From Paraburkholderia sabiae (GTDB lineage Bacteria; Pseudomonadota; Gammaproteobacteria; Burkholderiales; Burkholderiaceae): 64,000 nt of DNA. Where the stretch lies: contig NZ_CP125296.1 in the NCBI RefSeq assembly GCF_030412785.1, positions 1,178,001 to 1,242,000 of the forward strand, given 5' to 3'. Below the pieces are notes generated by a model. The model was given only the letters and a program-made list of their open reading frames with translations. It had not been told where the DNA came from and ran no database searches. The position numbers and the translations under genes are program-made. Below, piece by piece: positions 46,099 to 54,823 of the stretch; the first letter of the stretch is position 1, and every line of letters starts with the position of its first letter.

Positions 46099-48345
46099 TC
46101 AGTTCGCCGGGGCAAGGGGAGGCGCCTTGCCTTCGCCGCAACTGGCAAAACGCTTGCCTCCCCTCTGGGCTGAAAAGCGAGCCTCGTTCGCATTGGTGTG
46201 CAGCCGCAACTGAACGCTCATGTCTGTGAAGCCCTTGAAAACGATGGTCACCAGCATGAGTTCCGCGGCATTGTCGTCGGGTGACTCTGAGACCAGTACC
46301 TGACTCATCTTCCATCGCTGGGCCAGCTCAAGCAGGCCCTTGCGCCATTCTGCCGATCCCACCTTGATCGTACTGGTTGCCGGCTGGTCATAGGACCGGT
46401 TGGCATGTTCCGTAATCATCCGTGCTCCTCGGGAATCCTGGAGGAACAACTGGTCGCGAAGATTGATTGAACAGTAGGCACGTCCGGTCTGCGTGACGCC
46501 GACGGTCTTTCCTGCGCCGCCGTCGATCCTGGCGACGAGAACCTCGATTGTCGCGTGCTCGTCGTCGAACGTCCTGGCGGTGTCGGTCTTCGCCTGTTCC
46601 TGCGCGCTGCCCGTTTCTTCCCTGGCAGCGGCGTTGATTCGCGTGAGCACCAGGATGGGTTGACCGGTTCCGCTTACGTTCGCGATGGTCGCTGGCATGT
46701 CCATGAAGCCGTCCTTCGTCTCATCTGGGAGAGGCGCGGTATGGCCGGCGCTTCCATGCTCAAGCGCGTCGGCCACGCTCCAGTATCGAAAGGCTGGCGC
46801 GCTCCTGGGGAGCTTGCCAGCTACAACCCGATCGAAGTCGGTATCGTCCCACTCCAGTCCGACTAGCAGCGGACTGCCGTCAGCAAGCCGTATCACTGAA
46901 AGAGGCTCATTCTTTTCCCTGGCCCGAATCACGGAGCGTTCCACCGTGCCGCCTGGTTTAAGCTCCTGGCGGGTGACTGCGACGCATTCCCGGTAGTCCG
47001 CTACGGCGTTGCTGCAGGGGGTGGCACTGCCCGCGACGGATTCCGCATAGTCATGCCCGTCGGGCGTCACCGTTATGCCGCGGGCGAGAACCCAGGCATG
47101 CGTTGCCGATCCCGTTGCATCATTCTCGAGAAGGAAGTCGTGCTGCAGGAATCGCGCGTTGCCTTGCACGGAGCGCGTGTCGAACTGATAGGGCCGCTCA
47201 ACGTTTGGGCTGCCGAAGTCCTGCCAGACAAGCTCTGGCGTGACTCCGGGACAGGTCTTATTCCCGCGTGGAGGAAGACAGCCTCGATGTGAAAGGGACA
47301 GCAGTCCGGCACGCTGCCCGACCACCGCAAGCTTGCTCACTGACACATCACCGACCTGCGAACACTGCATGCCTTTCTGCGGATCGCAACTCTCGATGAC
47401 AAAAGGCGAGTCAGGCGAGGGGGAATCGTATAGAAATTTGAAGACGCGCACGCTGGTGTTCGCGAAGTTGTCGCGCGCGACAGAGGCCAGCATGGGAGCA
47501 CCAGGAGAGTGCGCCCATTGAGGCGGTGTCGCGATGCGTCGATCGGGGAACGGCACGACATTCGGGGTATTCCAGGTACTGGCCAACCCGTCCCGTTCGA
47601 CGAGTGCGGACATGGTGACGGTGTTGCGTTTGAAGTAAAACGTGCGGATACCCATGTCAGCGGCCGGTGCGCCTGCATGTGAACCAGGCGGGACCGCGCG
47701 CGCGATCACATAGTCGTCAGCCGCATAGGGCATCGGATCGTACTCGAAATAGGTCGACCGGTCCGGTCCCATGTATGAACCGGCACCACCCAGCGCGACA
47801 CCGAGCAGCACCTTCTTGGCCTCGGTTTCGCAAAACGAGAACGGATTGTCGCTGGAAGGCTTGCCTGGGCTATCGGTACTGTCCTTGGCGAAGACCTGGC
47901 GACATAGACGATAGGATGACTGCTGCAACATGACGTCGCAGTCGTTTTGTGTGTAGCCGTAAGTGGCCAGGCCGTGGCGATAACAGAAGTCGTGAAGCAC
48001 GCAGGCCTGCCGGAAGCGTAGCCGGACGTCGGACAACTGGCTCGAAGGCCGCCGGAACGCGATATCAGCCCACGAGGGAATCGAACAGTCCAGACTGCGA
48101 CCGCCCGCGCCGATGATCGCCTGGGTGGTCGGGGATGAGGGGTAGCTGGTAAACGTTCTCGGCGCTTCAGATTCCCACGGCTCCGAAAGACTGGCGTAGA
48201 CCTTGTTTGCGCTCCAGTCGACGAAAGGCTTGCATCCGCTCAGAACGCAGACTGTGGTGAAGAGCGCCGTCATGGACAGACGCGTTGCAGATCGCTGGAT
48301 CAGCGCGTGAGCACGATATGCCTTGAGTCCTTGAACCGGTACCAT
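46099..48345 (-). CDS. Large lipoprotein with phospholipase A2-like motif
   Basis: 748 aa (or 724 from ATG 48273). Lipoprotein signal LFTTVCVLSGC with the lipidated Cys at 38. Residues 110-146 read QACVLHDFCYRHG, then TQNDCDVMLQQSSYRLC: the C-x2-HD-x-CYR-HG core (H118, D119), with a following D-C-D, is the active-site pattern of secreted phospholipase A2. The remaining 600 residues are unlike known PLA2s and look beta-rich, with scattered Cys. It is probably exported and membrane-anchored. It lies downstream of the RiPP-like operon on the same strand, with a 235-bp gap. Substrate and role unknown. Confidence 0.75.
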   Translation of the reverse strand: MVPVQGLKAYRAHALIQRSATRLSMTALFTTVCVLSGCKPFVDWSANKVYASLSEPWESEAPRTFTSYPSSPTTQAIIGAGGRSLDCSIPSWADIAFRRPSSQLSDVRLRFRQACVLHDFCYRHGLATYGYTQNDCDVMLQQSSYRLCRQVFAKDSTDSPGKPSSDNPFSFCETEAKKVLLGVALGGAGSYMGPDRSTYFEYDPMPYAADDYVIARAVPPGSHAGAPAADMGIRTFYFKRNTVTMSALVERDGLASTWNTPNVVPFPDRRIATPPQWAHSPGAPMLASVARDNFANTSVRVFKFLYDSPSPDSPFVIESCDPQKGMQCSQVGDVSVSKLAVVGQRAGLLSLSHRGCLPPRGNKTCPGVTPELVWQDFGSPNVERPYQFDTRSVQGNARFLQHDFLLENDATGSATHAWVLARGITVTPDGHDYAESVAGSATPCSNAVADYRECVAVTRQELKPGGTVERSVIRAREKNEPLSVIRLADGSPLLVGLEWDDTDFDRVVAGKLPRSAPAFRYWSVADALEHGSAGHTAPLPDETKDGFMDMPATIANVSGTGQPILVLTRINAAAREETGSAQEQAKTDTARTFDDEHATIEVLVARIDGGAGKTVGVTQTGRAYCSINLRDQLFLQDSRGARMITEHANRSYDQPATSTIKVGSAEWRKGLLELAQRWKMSQVLVSESPDDNAAELMLVTIVFKGFTDMSVQLRLHTNANEARFSAQRGGKRFASCGEGKAPPLAPAN

Positions 48346-48580
48346 GCTCTTTCCTTTTTCATACTTGTTGGATGAGGGAACGGTATCCGATCCCCTGCAT
48401 AGTGCGATGCGCGATCTGTGTGATGCCGGGATTCAATGCTGGAAAAGAGGGTACAGGTTGGCTGGTCAGGCGGAGTAATCGAAATGTGCCGGCTGGATGC
48501 CTGGCGCACGGATGCGAACATCACCGTGCCCAGGCGCGTCACGCCCCATCCCGCCCCTGCCATGTTGTTCAAGAGAATTC

Positions 48581-50584
48581 TCAGCGGCCCTCGTGCCACG
48601 CATAGGGGACATCAACGGCGGATGGTGTGCCCGGCTCGTGTTCGGCGACGGGACGCCACCGGGTCGCATAGTGATCCCACCAGTGACGGCGAGGCGCGAC
48701 GCCGTTCATCGGCAGGGCGAGCGAGACGAGTTTCCCGCCGTCTTCGAAAATCAGCCCGCGCGTTGCCAGCGCGCGTAGCGTTACGCCAAGTTCATCGTCA
48801 GTCATCGGCAGCATGGCGCTCAGGGCCGGCCGCGTCGTGGGCGTTTCTGCCGCGAGAAGAAGCCGGCTCTCGTCGGCGCTCAGTGCATGGCGTTCCATGG
48901 GCTCCCTGCGACTATCGGAGACGATGAGCCGGCCAGCCTCATCACACTCGTAGAGCAGATCCATGGGCCTGCGCCGATCCTCGGCTGTCCACGCGTCGCA
49001 CAGCGCTTCGATCTCGCGATAGATCCGGGCAAGCCGCGGCGAGGGCTCGAACGGCAGTCTGAAAATGTAGCAATAGCGGTCGAGGTCGAATCCGGAGCCC
49101 GCCAGATAGTCCCCGGAAAATATGAGATCGTATGCCGGCTCATGGCGCAGTTCGCCGAGTCCGAAGCGGGCGGGATCCGCCTGCAACGGCGCATACCGCG
49201 TAATCTGGATGCGGCCGCGGGTCGATGGTGGATCAAGATGCGCAAGGTGTGGCAAGGCGCGCGCGATAGCCTCAAGGGTGTCGGCGTCGTCGTCAGGCAA
49301 TCCGTACAGCAGGTTATAGAGCAGCGTCAGACCGTAGCGCCGGGCGAGCAGAAGCAGGTAGACGTTCTGGACGCCGGACACGCCCTTGTCCATGCTCGTC
49401 AGCACGCGGTTGCTGAAGGACTCGATACCGGGCTGCACTTCGACGAAGCCGGCGTCTACCAGCAGACGCATGCGCCGCGCGTCGATGTTGGCCTTCAGCT
49501 CGCATTTCAGACGGTAGGGCGCGCCGCGCTCGATGAGTCTGGGCAAAAGCGTGTTGTAGTAGGCGTGCGGCAGGATGTAGTCCGCAAAGCGGAACTCGTT
49601 GCATCCATAGCGATGGCTGAGCCAATCGAGCGTGTGGAGCACGGATTCCGCGCTGCGGGCGCGATAGGCCATGTCGTCATCGTGGATGCCGCAGAATACG
49701 CAATGGTGGGTGGCGCCCCACCAGCATCCACGCGAGTTTTCGACGGGCAGCCGATCGACGGAAATGTCGACCGAGTGCGCGGCGCTGAGCTCCGCGACTT
49801 CGGCATAGAAATCATCAAAGTCGGGCGGCGGCACGGTGTCCATGTCGACGCGGCCAGCCTGCGGGCTTTCGACAGGCCTGCCTGCGCCATTGCGGTACAG
49901 GAGGTTGGGCACGGCCGAGAGGTCCGGCTCCGTGTTCACTGACACGCGCGCCAGTGCGGCGATGCACGGCTCGCCCTCGCCGGTGCAGATCGCATCGATC
50001 CACGGAAAGGCGTCCAGCAACATTTCGCCCGTGGGCGCCCGCACGGCGTAACCACCGAGCACGGTCATGATCCCGGGCGCAGCGCGCCTGAGGCGAGAGG
50101 CAATCGCGACAGAGGCGATCGTCTGGTCGAACATGCAGGTGAAGCCGACGAGTGTCGGACACCACTGCACCATACGCGCAACATGCGTGTCGACCCAGGC
50201 CGGAATGACCTCTGCGCGCAACTGCAGGACCTTCGCCACAATGCCAGCGATCCCGCCGTGCTGGCGGTGGTCGATCGTACCGACTGACACCACCTCGGCG
50301 CATTTTTCGCGAAGCAGTCGAAGCTGGCGAGGGGTGACCTCCGGATCGAGCAGTCCGCTGAACAGAAAGTCGTCGAGTGCATAGATCCGGGCGAGGGCGC
50401 CATAGGTTTGCGCACGCAGGAAATCGAGCGTGAAAAGGTTCAGGTGCGTGACGCGCACAGCGATGCCCTCACGCTTCAGGATGGCGCTGAGCAGGGCAAG
50501 GCCAAGGCTCGGCTCATTCAGCGACGTCCAGGGAGGACTGACCAGCAGTACGCGGGGCTGTCGGGTGTCGGGGCGCTCGGACAT
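48581..50584 (-). CDS. B12-dependent radical SAM RiPP maturase (RiPP C-methyltransferase-like, rSAM_ocin_1 type)
   Basis: 667 aa from ATG 50584 (MSERPDTRQP). N-terminal cobalamin-binding domain (RVLLVSPPWTSLNEPSLGLALLSAIL; VLGGYAVRAPTGE). Radical SAM core with the diagnostic NSRGCWWGATHHCVFCG: C287-x7-C295-x2-C298, then MAYRARSAESV and GLPDDDADT. C-terminal winged-helix-like region (about 590-650). The CWWG-x3-HC-x-FC signature is that of the RiPP maturation radical SAM C-methyltransferase family acting on peptide precursors. Last gene of a four-gene operon; 4 bp after the 280-aa protein. Confidence 0.88.
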   Translation of the reverse strand: MSERPDTRQPRVLLVSPPWTSLNEPSLGLALLSAILKREGIAVRVTHLNLFTLDFLRAQTYGALARIYALDDFLFSGLLDPEVTPRQLRLLREKCAEVVSVGTIDHRQHGGIAGIVAKVLQLRAEVIPAWVDTHVARMVQWCPTLVGFTCMFDQTIASVAIASRLRRAAPGIMTVLGGYAVRAPTGEMLLDAFPWIDAICTGEGEPCIAALARVSVNTEPDLSAVPNLLYRNGAGRPVESPQAGRVDMDTVPPPDFDDFYAEVAELSAAHSVDISVDRLPVENSRGCWWGATHHCVFCGIHDDDMAYRARSAESVLHTLDWLSHRYGCNEFRFADYILPHAYYNTLLPRLIERGAPYRLKCELKANIDARRMRLLVDAGFVEVQPGIESFSNRVLTSMDKGVSGVQNVYLLLLARRYGLTLLYNLLYGLPDDDADTLEAIARALPHLAHLDPPSTRGRIQITRYAPLQADPARFGLGELRHEPAYDLIFSGDYLAGSGFDLDRYCYIFRLPFEPSPRLARIYREIEALCDAWTAEDRRRPMDLLYECDEAGRLIVSDSRREPMERHALSADESRLLLAAETPTTRPALSAMLPMTDDELGVTLRALATRGLIFEDGGKLVSLALPMNGVAPRRHWWDHYATRWRPVAEHEPGTPSAVDVPYAWHEGR

Positions 50585-50588
50585 GGCG

Positions 50589-51431
50589 TCAGAATTTCTC
50601 GATGCCGGAGCGGTCCACCACGTTCTGGAAGCGGGGATCCTGATCTGCGACGACAAGCACGACCGCGACCACGCCAACGACGATGCCCTGTTCAATGCTG
50701 ACGTTGGCGACGTCGCCGACCTTTCCGACAATTGCGCTGCTGCCAAGCAGCTTGTCGATGGCCGGATCCGAAAGACCAACCTCGAGCGCTTTGGACACCG
50801 CCACGGGCTCTGCAGACCATGTCTGTGTGAACCGTCCGTCCTCAATGACCTTGTGCAGGAATCCTACGAGTTCCCGGTCGACGGGATCCTGCAGTTTGGC
50901 CAGGCGGGAGGGGGCGAGCCGCTGCAGATTCGCCGCCGAGACTTTGGAAAGCTTCACGTCGACGGCCTTGGCTGCCGAGGCGGGATCTTCGAGGAAATCG
51001 GGAAACTTGATCCCCTTGCCAGTCGCCCGATGAAGCAGTTCGACGAGGTCAGGCGCCAGGAGTTCGTCCGCCTCCAGCGGGCCCGTCTCCCGCCCGCCCA
51101 CGGGTGGCCAGTGAATCGGCCTGGGCGGGGCGCCCGTCGATCCACAGACGAAACCATCGTCGTCCGTGAGATAGACAAGCGAATCGGTCGCATCCAGCGC
51201 ACCGATCGCCGCCTCAATCCGCTCCACCGCAAGATTGGCGATTTTCGTGGTGAGCCCCGCCATCTCCTGTGAGGCTTCGGGCGTTTGAGTCGAACTCGCG
51301 CGCAGGAGATCGGAGATCGCGCGCAGATGCGCGAGCACGGGCGCTGCAAATGGCGGGATCGCACGCACAGCGTTGGCGCCGATGAGAATCCCGCCCGACT
51401 CGCCACGTTGAAAGAGGATGATGCGACTCAT
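50589..51431 (-). CDS. 280-aa partner of RiPP radical SAM enzyme; candidate atypical precursor
   Basis: 280 aa from ATG 51431, with GGGAG 8-9 nt upstream. No family recognised. N-terminal domain MSRIILFQRGESGGILIG plus helices; centre with FVCGSTGAPPRPIHWPP. Residues of about 150-235 contain two similar segments, DPASAAKAVDVKLSKVS and EPVAVSKALEVGLSDPA, resembling each other and the D-P-x2-A-x3-GV-x-LS pattern of Nif11/NHLP-type leader peptides. After the second comes a Val-rich stretch, GIVVGVVAVVLVVADQD, and a short polar tail. It may be a precursor, or a carrier/partner that presents the substrate. No signal peptide. Confidence 0.7.
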   Translation of the reverse strand: MSRIILFQRGESGGILIGANAVRAIPPFAAPVLAHLRAISDLLRASSTQTPEASQEMAGLTTKIANLAVERIEAAIGALDATDSLVYLTDDDGFVCGSTGAPPRPIHWPPVGGRETGPLEADELLAPDLVELLHRATGKGIKFPDFLEDPASAAKAVDVKLSKVSAANLQRLAPSRLAKLQDPVDRELVGFLHKVIEDGRFTQTWSAEPVAVSKALEVGLSDPAIDKLLGSSAIVGKVGDVANVSIEQGIVVGVVAVVLVVADQDPRFQNVVDRSGIEKF

Positions 51432-51645
51432 ATGTAGCTCCCAGGTCTGCCAGTCTGTGGAACGCCAGAACTTCGTGCGGGAAGGACGCAACTCGCCACG
51501 CCTGCTGGGGGCGACTCCGGTTCATTGAACCCGCAACATGACCGAACCGGGTATCGTGGCAAGCTTTGTGTCTTTCTGCATGGCCGGCGGGCATGGTCCG
51601 ATAGAGGCTTCGTCCGCACGACGCAGCACGTGGTCCGTTCACGCG

Positions 51646-52152
51646 TTATGCGCTGCGCTCCAGAATGCGGGTCGAGATACCGACTAGCGCTGTTTGCACT
51701 TCGGTGTCCGGGATCTGGCTCGCCAGCAACGCCAGTTCACTCGCAAGCGCCAGCGTTCGGGGATGCGGCCAGTGTAGAGGTACACGCGTGCCGCACCAGT
51801 TGTCTATTTCGTCGTCAATCCTTGCGTCAATGCCCGCCTGCTGCGCGGCGACGGCTGCCTGAGCGCCCTTGCGGGACAGAGCCTCACGCAGTGCAACGAG
51901 CGAGACGATCTGCAGACTGACCTGCCTGAGCGCATCGTATGCCACGCGCCACGGCGAAGGATCCGCAGGCTCATACACTGCCTGCCACGGTGACGCGGGA
52001 GACGATGCAGAACCTGCACCCGCCGTATCCGGGACATGCCATTCCCCGCGCACATCATCGGGTGGTGGGCGGTGCGTCGCGGGATGGAGGCGCGGCCACG
52101 GAATCCCGACCTTTGCAAGCAGCTCGGCGTTATATCTCGTCCAGTCGGGCAT
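51646..52152 (-). CDS. 168-aa RiPP-operon protein, paralogue of the 129-aa gene
   Basis: 168 aa from ATG 52152 with a strong ribosome-binding site (GGGAGG, 5-6 nt spacing). N-terminal half is Pro/Trp rich (IPWPRLHPATHRPPPDD); C-terminal half helical: GIDARIDDEIDNWCGTRVP, then ASELALLASQIPDTEVQTAL...ILERSA. That end aligns with the 129-aa protein upstream (GLDAQIAADVDELC; ASELSLAAASL...VERSLA), including one shared Cys. No known family. Lies 32 bp after the 129-aa gene and 214 bp before the 280-aa gene. Confidence 0.7.
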   Translation of the reverse strand: MPDWTRYNAELLAKVGIPWPRLHPATHRPPPDDVRGEWHVPDTAGAGSASSPASPWQAVYEPADPSPWRVAYDALRQVSLQIVSLVALREALSRKGAQAAVAAQQAGIDARIDDEIDNWCGTRVPLHWPHPRTLALASELALLASQIPDTEVQTALVGISTRILERSA

Positions 52153-52184
52153 GTTGCCTCCCGTCACGCTACCGTGGTGGATCG

Positions 52185-52574
52185 CTACGCGAGGGAGCGC
52201 TCGACGATCAGCCCGGCGATTGACTGCAGTTCGCTGCGGATCTGTCCTTCCGTGAGCGAGGCGGCGGCTAGCGACAATTCGCTGGCGACCTCAAACGCGA
52301 ACGAGTTGGGTCCAGGCGGAAATGGCGGGCGGGGAGGACGCGGGCACAGTTCATCGACATCGGCTGCGATCTGTGCATCAAGTCCCTTGATGAAAGATGC
52401 CCGCTTCTGTTCGTCGGTGATGTGTGACGCAGCGCTTTTCAGGGCTGTGGAAGTCACCAGCGACGCCACCCAGAAAATCCACGGCGGATCGCCCGGATTG
52501 CGAGGCTTTAGCAGGACGCCGCGCGTCGGTTGATCCTCGGGCGACGGTCGGTAAAGATTAAAGTAGGCGCTCAT
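52185..52574 (-). CDS. 129-aa RiPP-operon protein, first gene
   Basis: 129 aa from ATG 52574 with GGAGG about 9 nt upstream. Opens SAYFNLYRPSPEDQ; helical middle; a Pro-rich link DELCPRPPRPPFPPGPN; C-terminal helices shared with the 168-aa protein. No known family. The pair may be binding partners of the 280-aa protein or unusual substrates of the radical SAM enzyme. Confidence 0.7.
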   Translation of the reverse strand: MSAYFNLYRPSPEDQPTRGVLLKPRNPGDPPWIFWVASLVTSTALKSAASHITDEQKRASFIKGLDAQIAADVDELCPRPPRPPFPPGPNSFAFEVASELSLAAASLTEGQIRSELQSIAGLIVERSLA

Positions 52575-52961
52575 TCCGGATGCCTCCAGAGGGCGTTGAA
52601 AATGACAGCCAGACACACGTACCCAGGCGGGATGCAATGCACGAGAGATCGATTGGCGCCCGCGGGATTATTGTTGTGCATGACATGCCCGGGATGGCTT
52701 GATAGGGCCATACGGGCTATGGAGGCTATGCGGGCCATGCGGATGGCGCACGGTTTCAGGATAGTGACTGCATGGAAAACAGCAAGGCGATTTTTCTGTT
52801 TCTGTAAGCAGGCAATGCGGCAATTTTCGCGGGTTCTAAAGCGCGGCTCTAAAGCCTGGCGAATTGCAATGAATGTGTATTGCGCTATTCGAATTTGATG
52901 GCAGTACTTTTTCGCGAATTGATCCTGAAATTTTCCTTAAGAAACGGGTTGCAGGAACCCC

Positions 52962-52980
52962 TTTTCGCTATAAGCGAAAA
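52962..52980. promoter_or_regulatory. Perfect palindrome upstream of RiPP-like operon
   Basis: TTTTCGCT-ATA-AGCGAAAA, 8-bp perfect arms. It lies about 390 bp upstream of the first RiPP-operon gene, in an AT-rich 500-bp stretch (52575-53074) with no gene. The form resembles operators of HigA/Xre-type repressors, but no such gene is adjacent. Confidence 0.55.
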
Positions 52981-53074
52981 TGACAGACTGATTGATGATA
53001 AAAAAATGTTCAACCGGGTTGACGCACCGATGCTTGCGGAGCGAGATCCGCCTGACTGCTATTGCGATACCGGG

Positions 53075-54355
53075 TCAGCCGTTGCGGGCCGCGTGCGAGC
53101 CAGGCAGTTGCAGCAGGCGTGCGACGTCGGGACCGTATGCGCCCGAGCGGAACAGGTGGCCCTGGAGACCGGTCGCGCCGCTCGCGCAGGCGAGCCTTGC
53201 GTCCTCATCGGACTCGATGCCCTCGATGATGACGGAGTTCGTACACGTACGGGCGAAGCCGACAAGCTGGCCCAGGCGCAGTGCGGCCATGTCGTCTTCG
53301 CGCGCGGCCACAAGGAAAGACCGGTCGATCTTGGCGACGTCCGCGTCAAGGCTGGTCAGTTGCTGCAGACAGCTGAAGCCGGTCCCGATGTCGTCGAGCG
53401 CGACCTGGCAGCCGAAGGACTGCAGCTTCCTGACGAACCCGATGACGGCTTCCGGTTGCGCGGAGAGCGCAGTCTCGGTGATCTCAATGGTCAGCCGGCT
53501 GGCGAGCTCGGGCGCCCCCTCGAGCGTGGCGAACGCAAGCGCCCACCATGCGTCGGGCACCGCGCTTTGCATGGAGATGTTGCAACCCAGGCGGACCCCG
53601 GGCAGCGCGCGCAGCCTCGCGATGATGGCCCGTACGACCCAGTGGTCGAGGCGGCGGGCAAGCCCGAGCTGTTCGATGGCGGCCACACTGGCGCCGATGT
53701 GGCGAAGCTGCCCATCCGTGCGCTCGCAAAGGAGCGCTTCGTAGTACAGCGGTTCACCACCCGTTCGCAGATCGTAGACCGGTTCGAAGTCGAAATCGAG
53801 ACGCCCGGAGGCGAGCGCGCCGAAGACGCGCCGCGCGGTCGTCGTGTTCGCCTGATACTGTCTTCGCCACTGTGTGAATGGCTGGCCGAACTGAAGACTG
53901 ACGGACTTTTCGATGATCGCTTCGGGACGCGTCCCTGAAGGCACGACCTCGGCGACGATAGCCGGGTACGCGTGGGCGTCGCCTGCCTTGACCGCCTCAT
54001 TGCCGAGTGAAAGCAGGATCCGGTCGATCAGATACGGGCCAGGATCGACTCCCGATGGCAAGAGGCGCTGGGCGTGCGCCCGCAAGTCAAAAGAGAACAG
54101 CAGGTGTTCGCCCGTGCGCATCACGGTACACGTGTCGACAAAACCCAGCGCGTTCGCGCGCTCGTGCAGGATGCGCAGGGCATGGGCGGCGAAAGCGTCG
54201 CCGTAGGCCTGCGCCATCTGCCTGAGGTTGGTGACCGTCGCGATGACCGAGAGCGTGGTTTGCGGTGGCCGGTCCACGCCTTTCTCGCAGCCGGAGCGCG
54301 AGCACGCTGCCGGCAGGAGGTCGGACGACGGCGTGAAGGTGGTGTGTTGCGTCAT
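53075..54355 (-). CDS. EAL-domain protein with degenerate N-terminal GGDEF-like domain
   Basis: 426 aa from ATG 54355, with AAGGAG about 9 nt upstream. About residues 25-165 resemble a GGDEF fold without the signature (TTLSVIATVTNLRQMAQAYGDAFAAHALRIL). The EAL domain follows: YYEALLC, CNISMQ, EITETALS, DDIGTGFS, AKIDRSF, EGIESDEDA and LQGHLF. Most metal-binding residues are kept, but the first motif is ExLxC, not ExLxR. It may hydrolyse cyclic di-GMP weakly or act as a c-di-GMP effector. No membrane segment. Neighbours give no partner. Confidence 0.85.
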   Translation of the reverse strand: MTQHTTFTPSSDLLPAACSRSGCEKGVDRPPQTTLSVIATVTNLRQMAQAYGDAFAAHALRILHERANALGFVDTCTVMRTGEHLLFSFDLRAHAQRLLPSGVDPGPYLIDRILLSLGNEAVKAGDAHAYPAIVAEVVPSGTRPEAIIEKSVSLQFGQPFTQWRRQYQANTTTARRVFGALASGRLDFDFEPVYDLRTGGEPLYYEALLCERTDGQLRHIGASVAAIEQLGLARRLDHWVVRAIIARLRALPGVRLGCNISMQSAVPDAWWALAFATLEGAPELASRLTIEITETALSAQPEAVIGFVRKLQSFGCQVALDDIGTGFSCLQQLTSLDADVAKIDRSFLVAAREDDMAALRLGQLVGFARTCTNSVIIEGIESDEDARLACASGATGLQGHLFRSGAYGPDVARLLQLPGSHAARNG

Positions 54356-54823
54356 GGATGCGGCTCCTTGCGCGCGACTGGAAAATTGCGCAACGCAGAT
54401 TCGCGGTGCCATCACCTGCACGCTGTTACGCCATCAGGGGTTATGCGTCGATCACGCCGGCCCGAACGCTGGCGACGGTCCGGCGCCGACTGCGCCGACC
54501 CCGCTGACCCATGTGCGGGCGCTGACAGTTGACGCAGTCAAAGGATTGCGCGCAATCGTCCAGATTATGTGGATGTTGTATGGATGCGCAATGGATTGAC
54601 CGTGAGGTGTCGGCCGGACGGAAGCCCGGGCGCATCCTTCGCGTCCGTGCGCGGGGCAATTTTCTTCATGCGATCCGGAGTATTTCTCGACAGTTCCTGA
54701 ACCGTTCGGGTGCAGCATTTGCCGGCCCGAAGCCAGCGTCGACAGGCGCGCGCCGCGTCGGGTGAAGTCGCCCGCTGGTCGTGAGGTCGGCGGTGTTCAC
54801 CCTCCAACAGGTCAGGAATGCAG
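54356..54823. other. Divergent intergenic region, EAL protein and porin
   Basis: 468 bp containing the divergent promoters of the EAL gene and the porin. No gene supported and no clear operator seen. Confidence 0.4.

Noticed and set aside
52880..53938. 352-aa plus-strand ORF
   Set aside because: Antisense to the EAL gene, which has intact motifs and a good ribosome-binding site.
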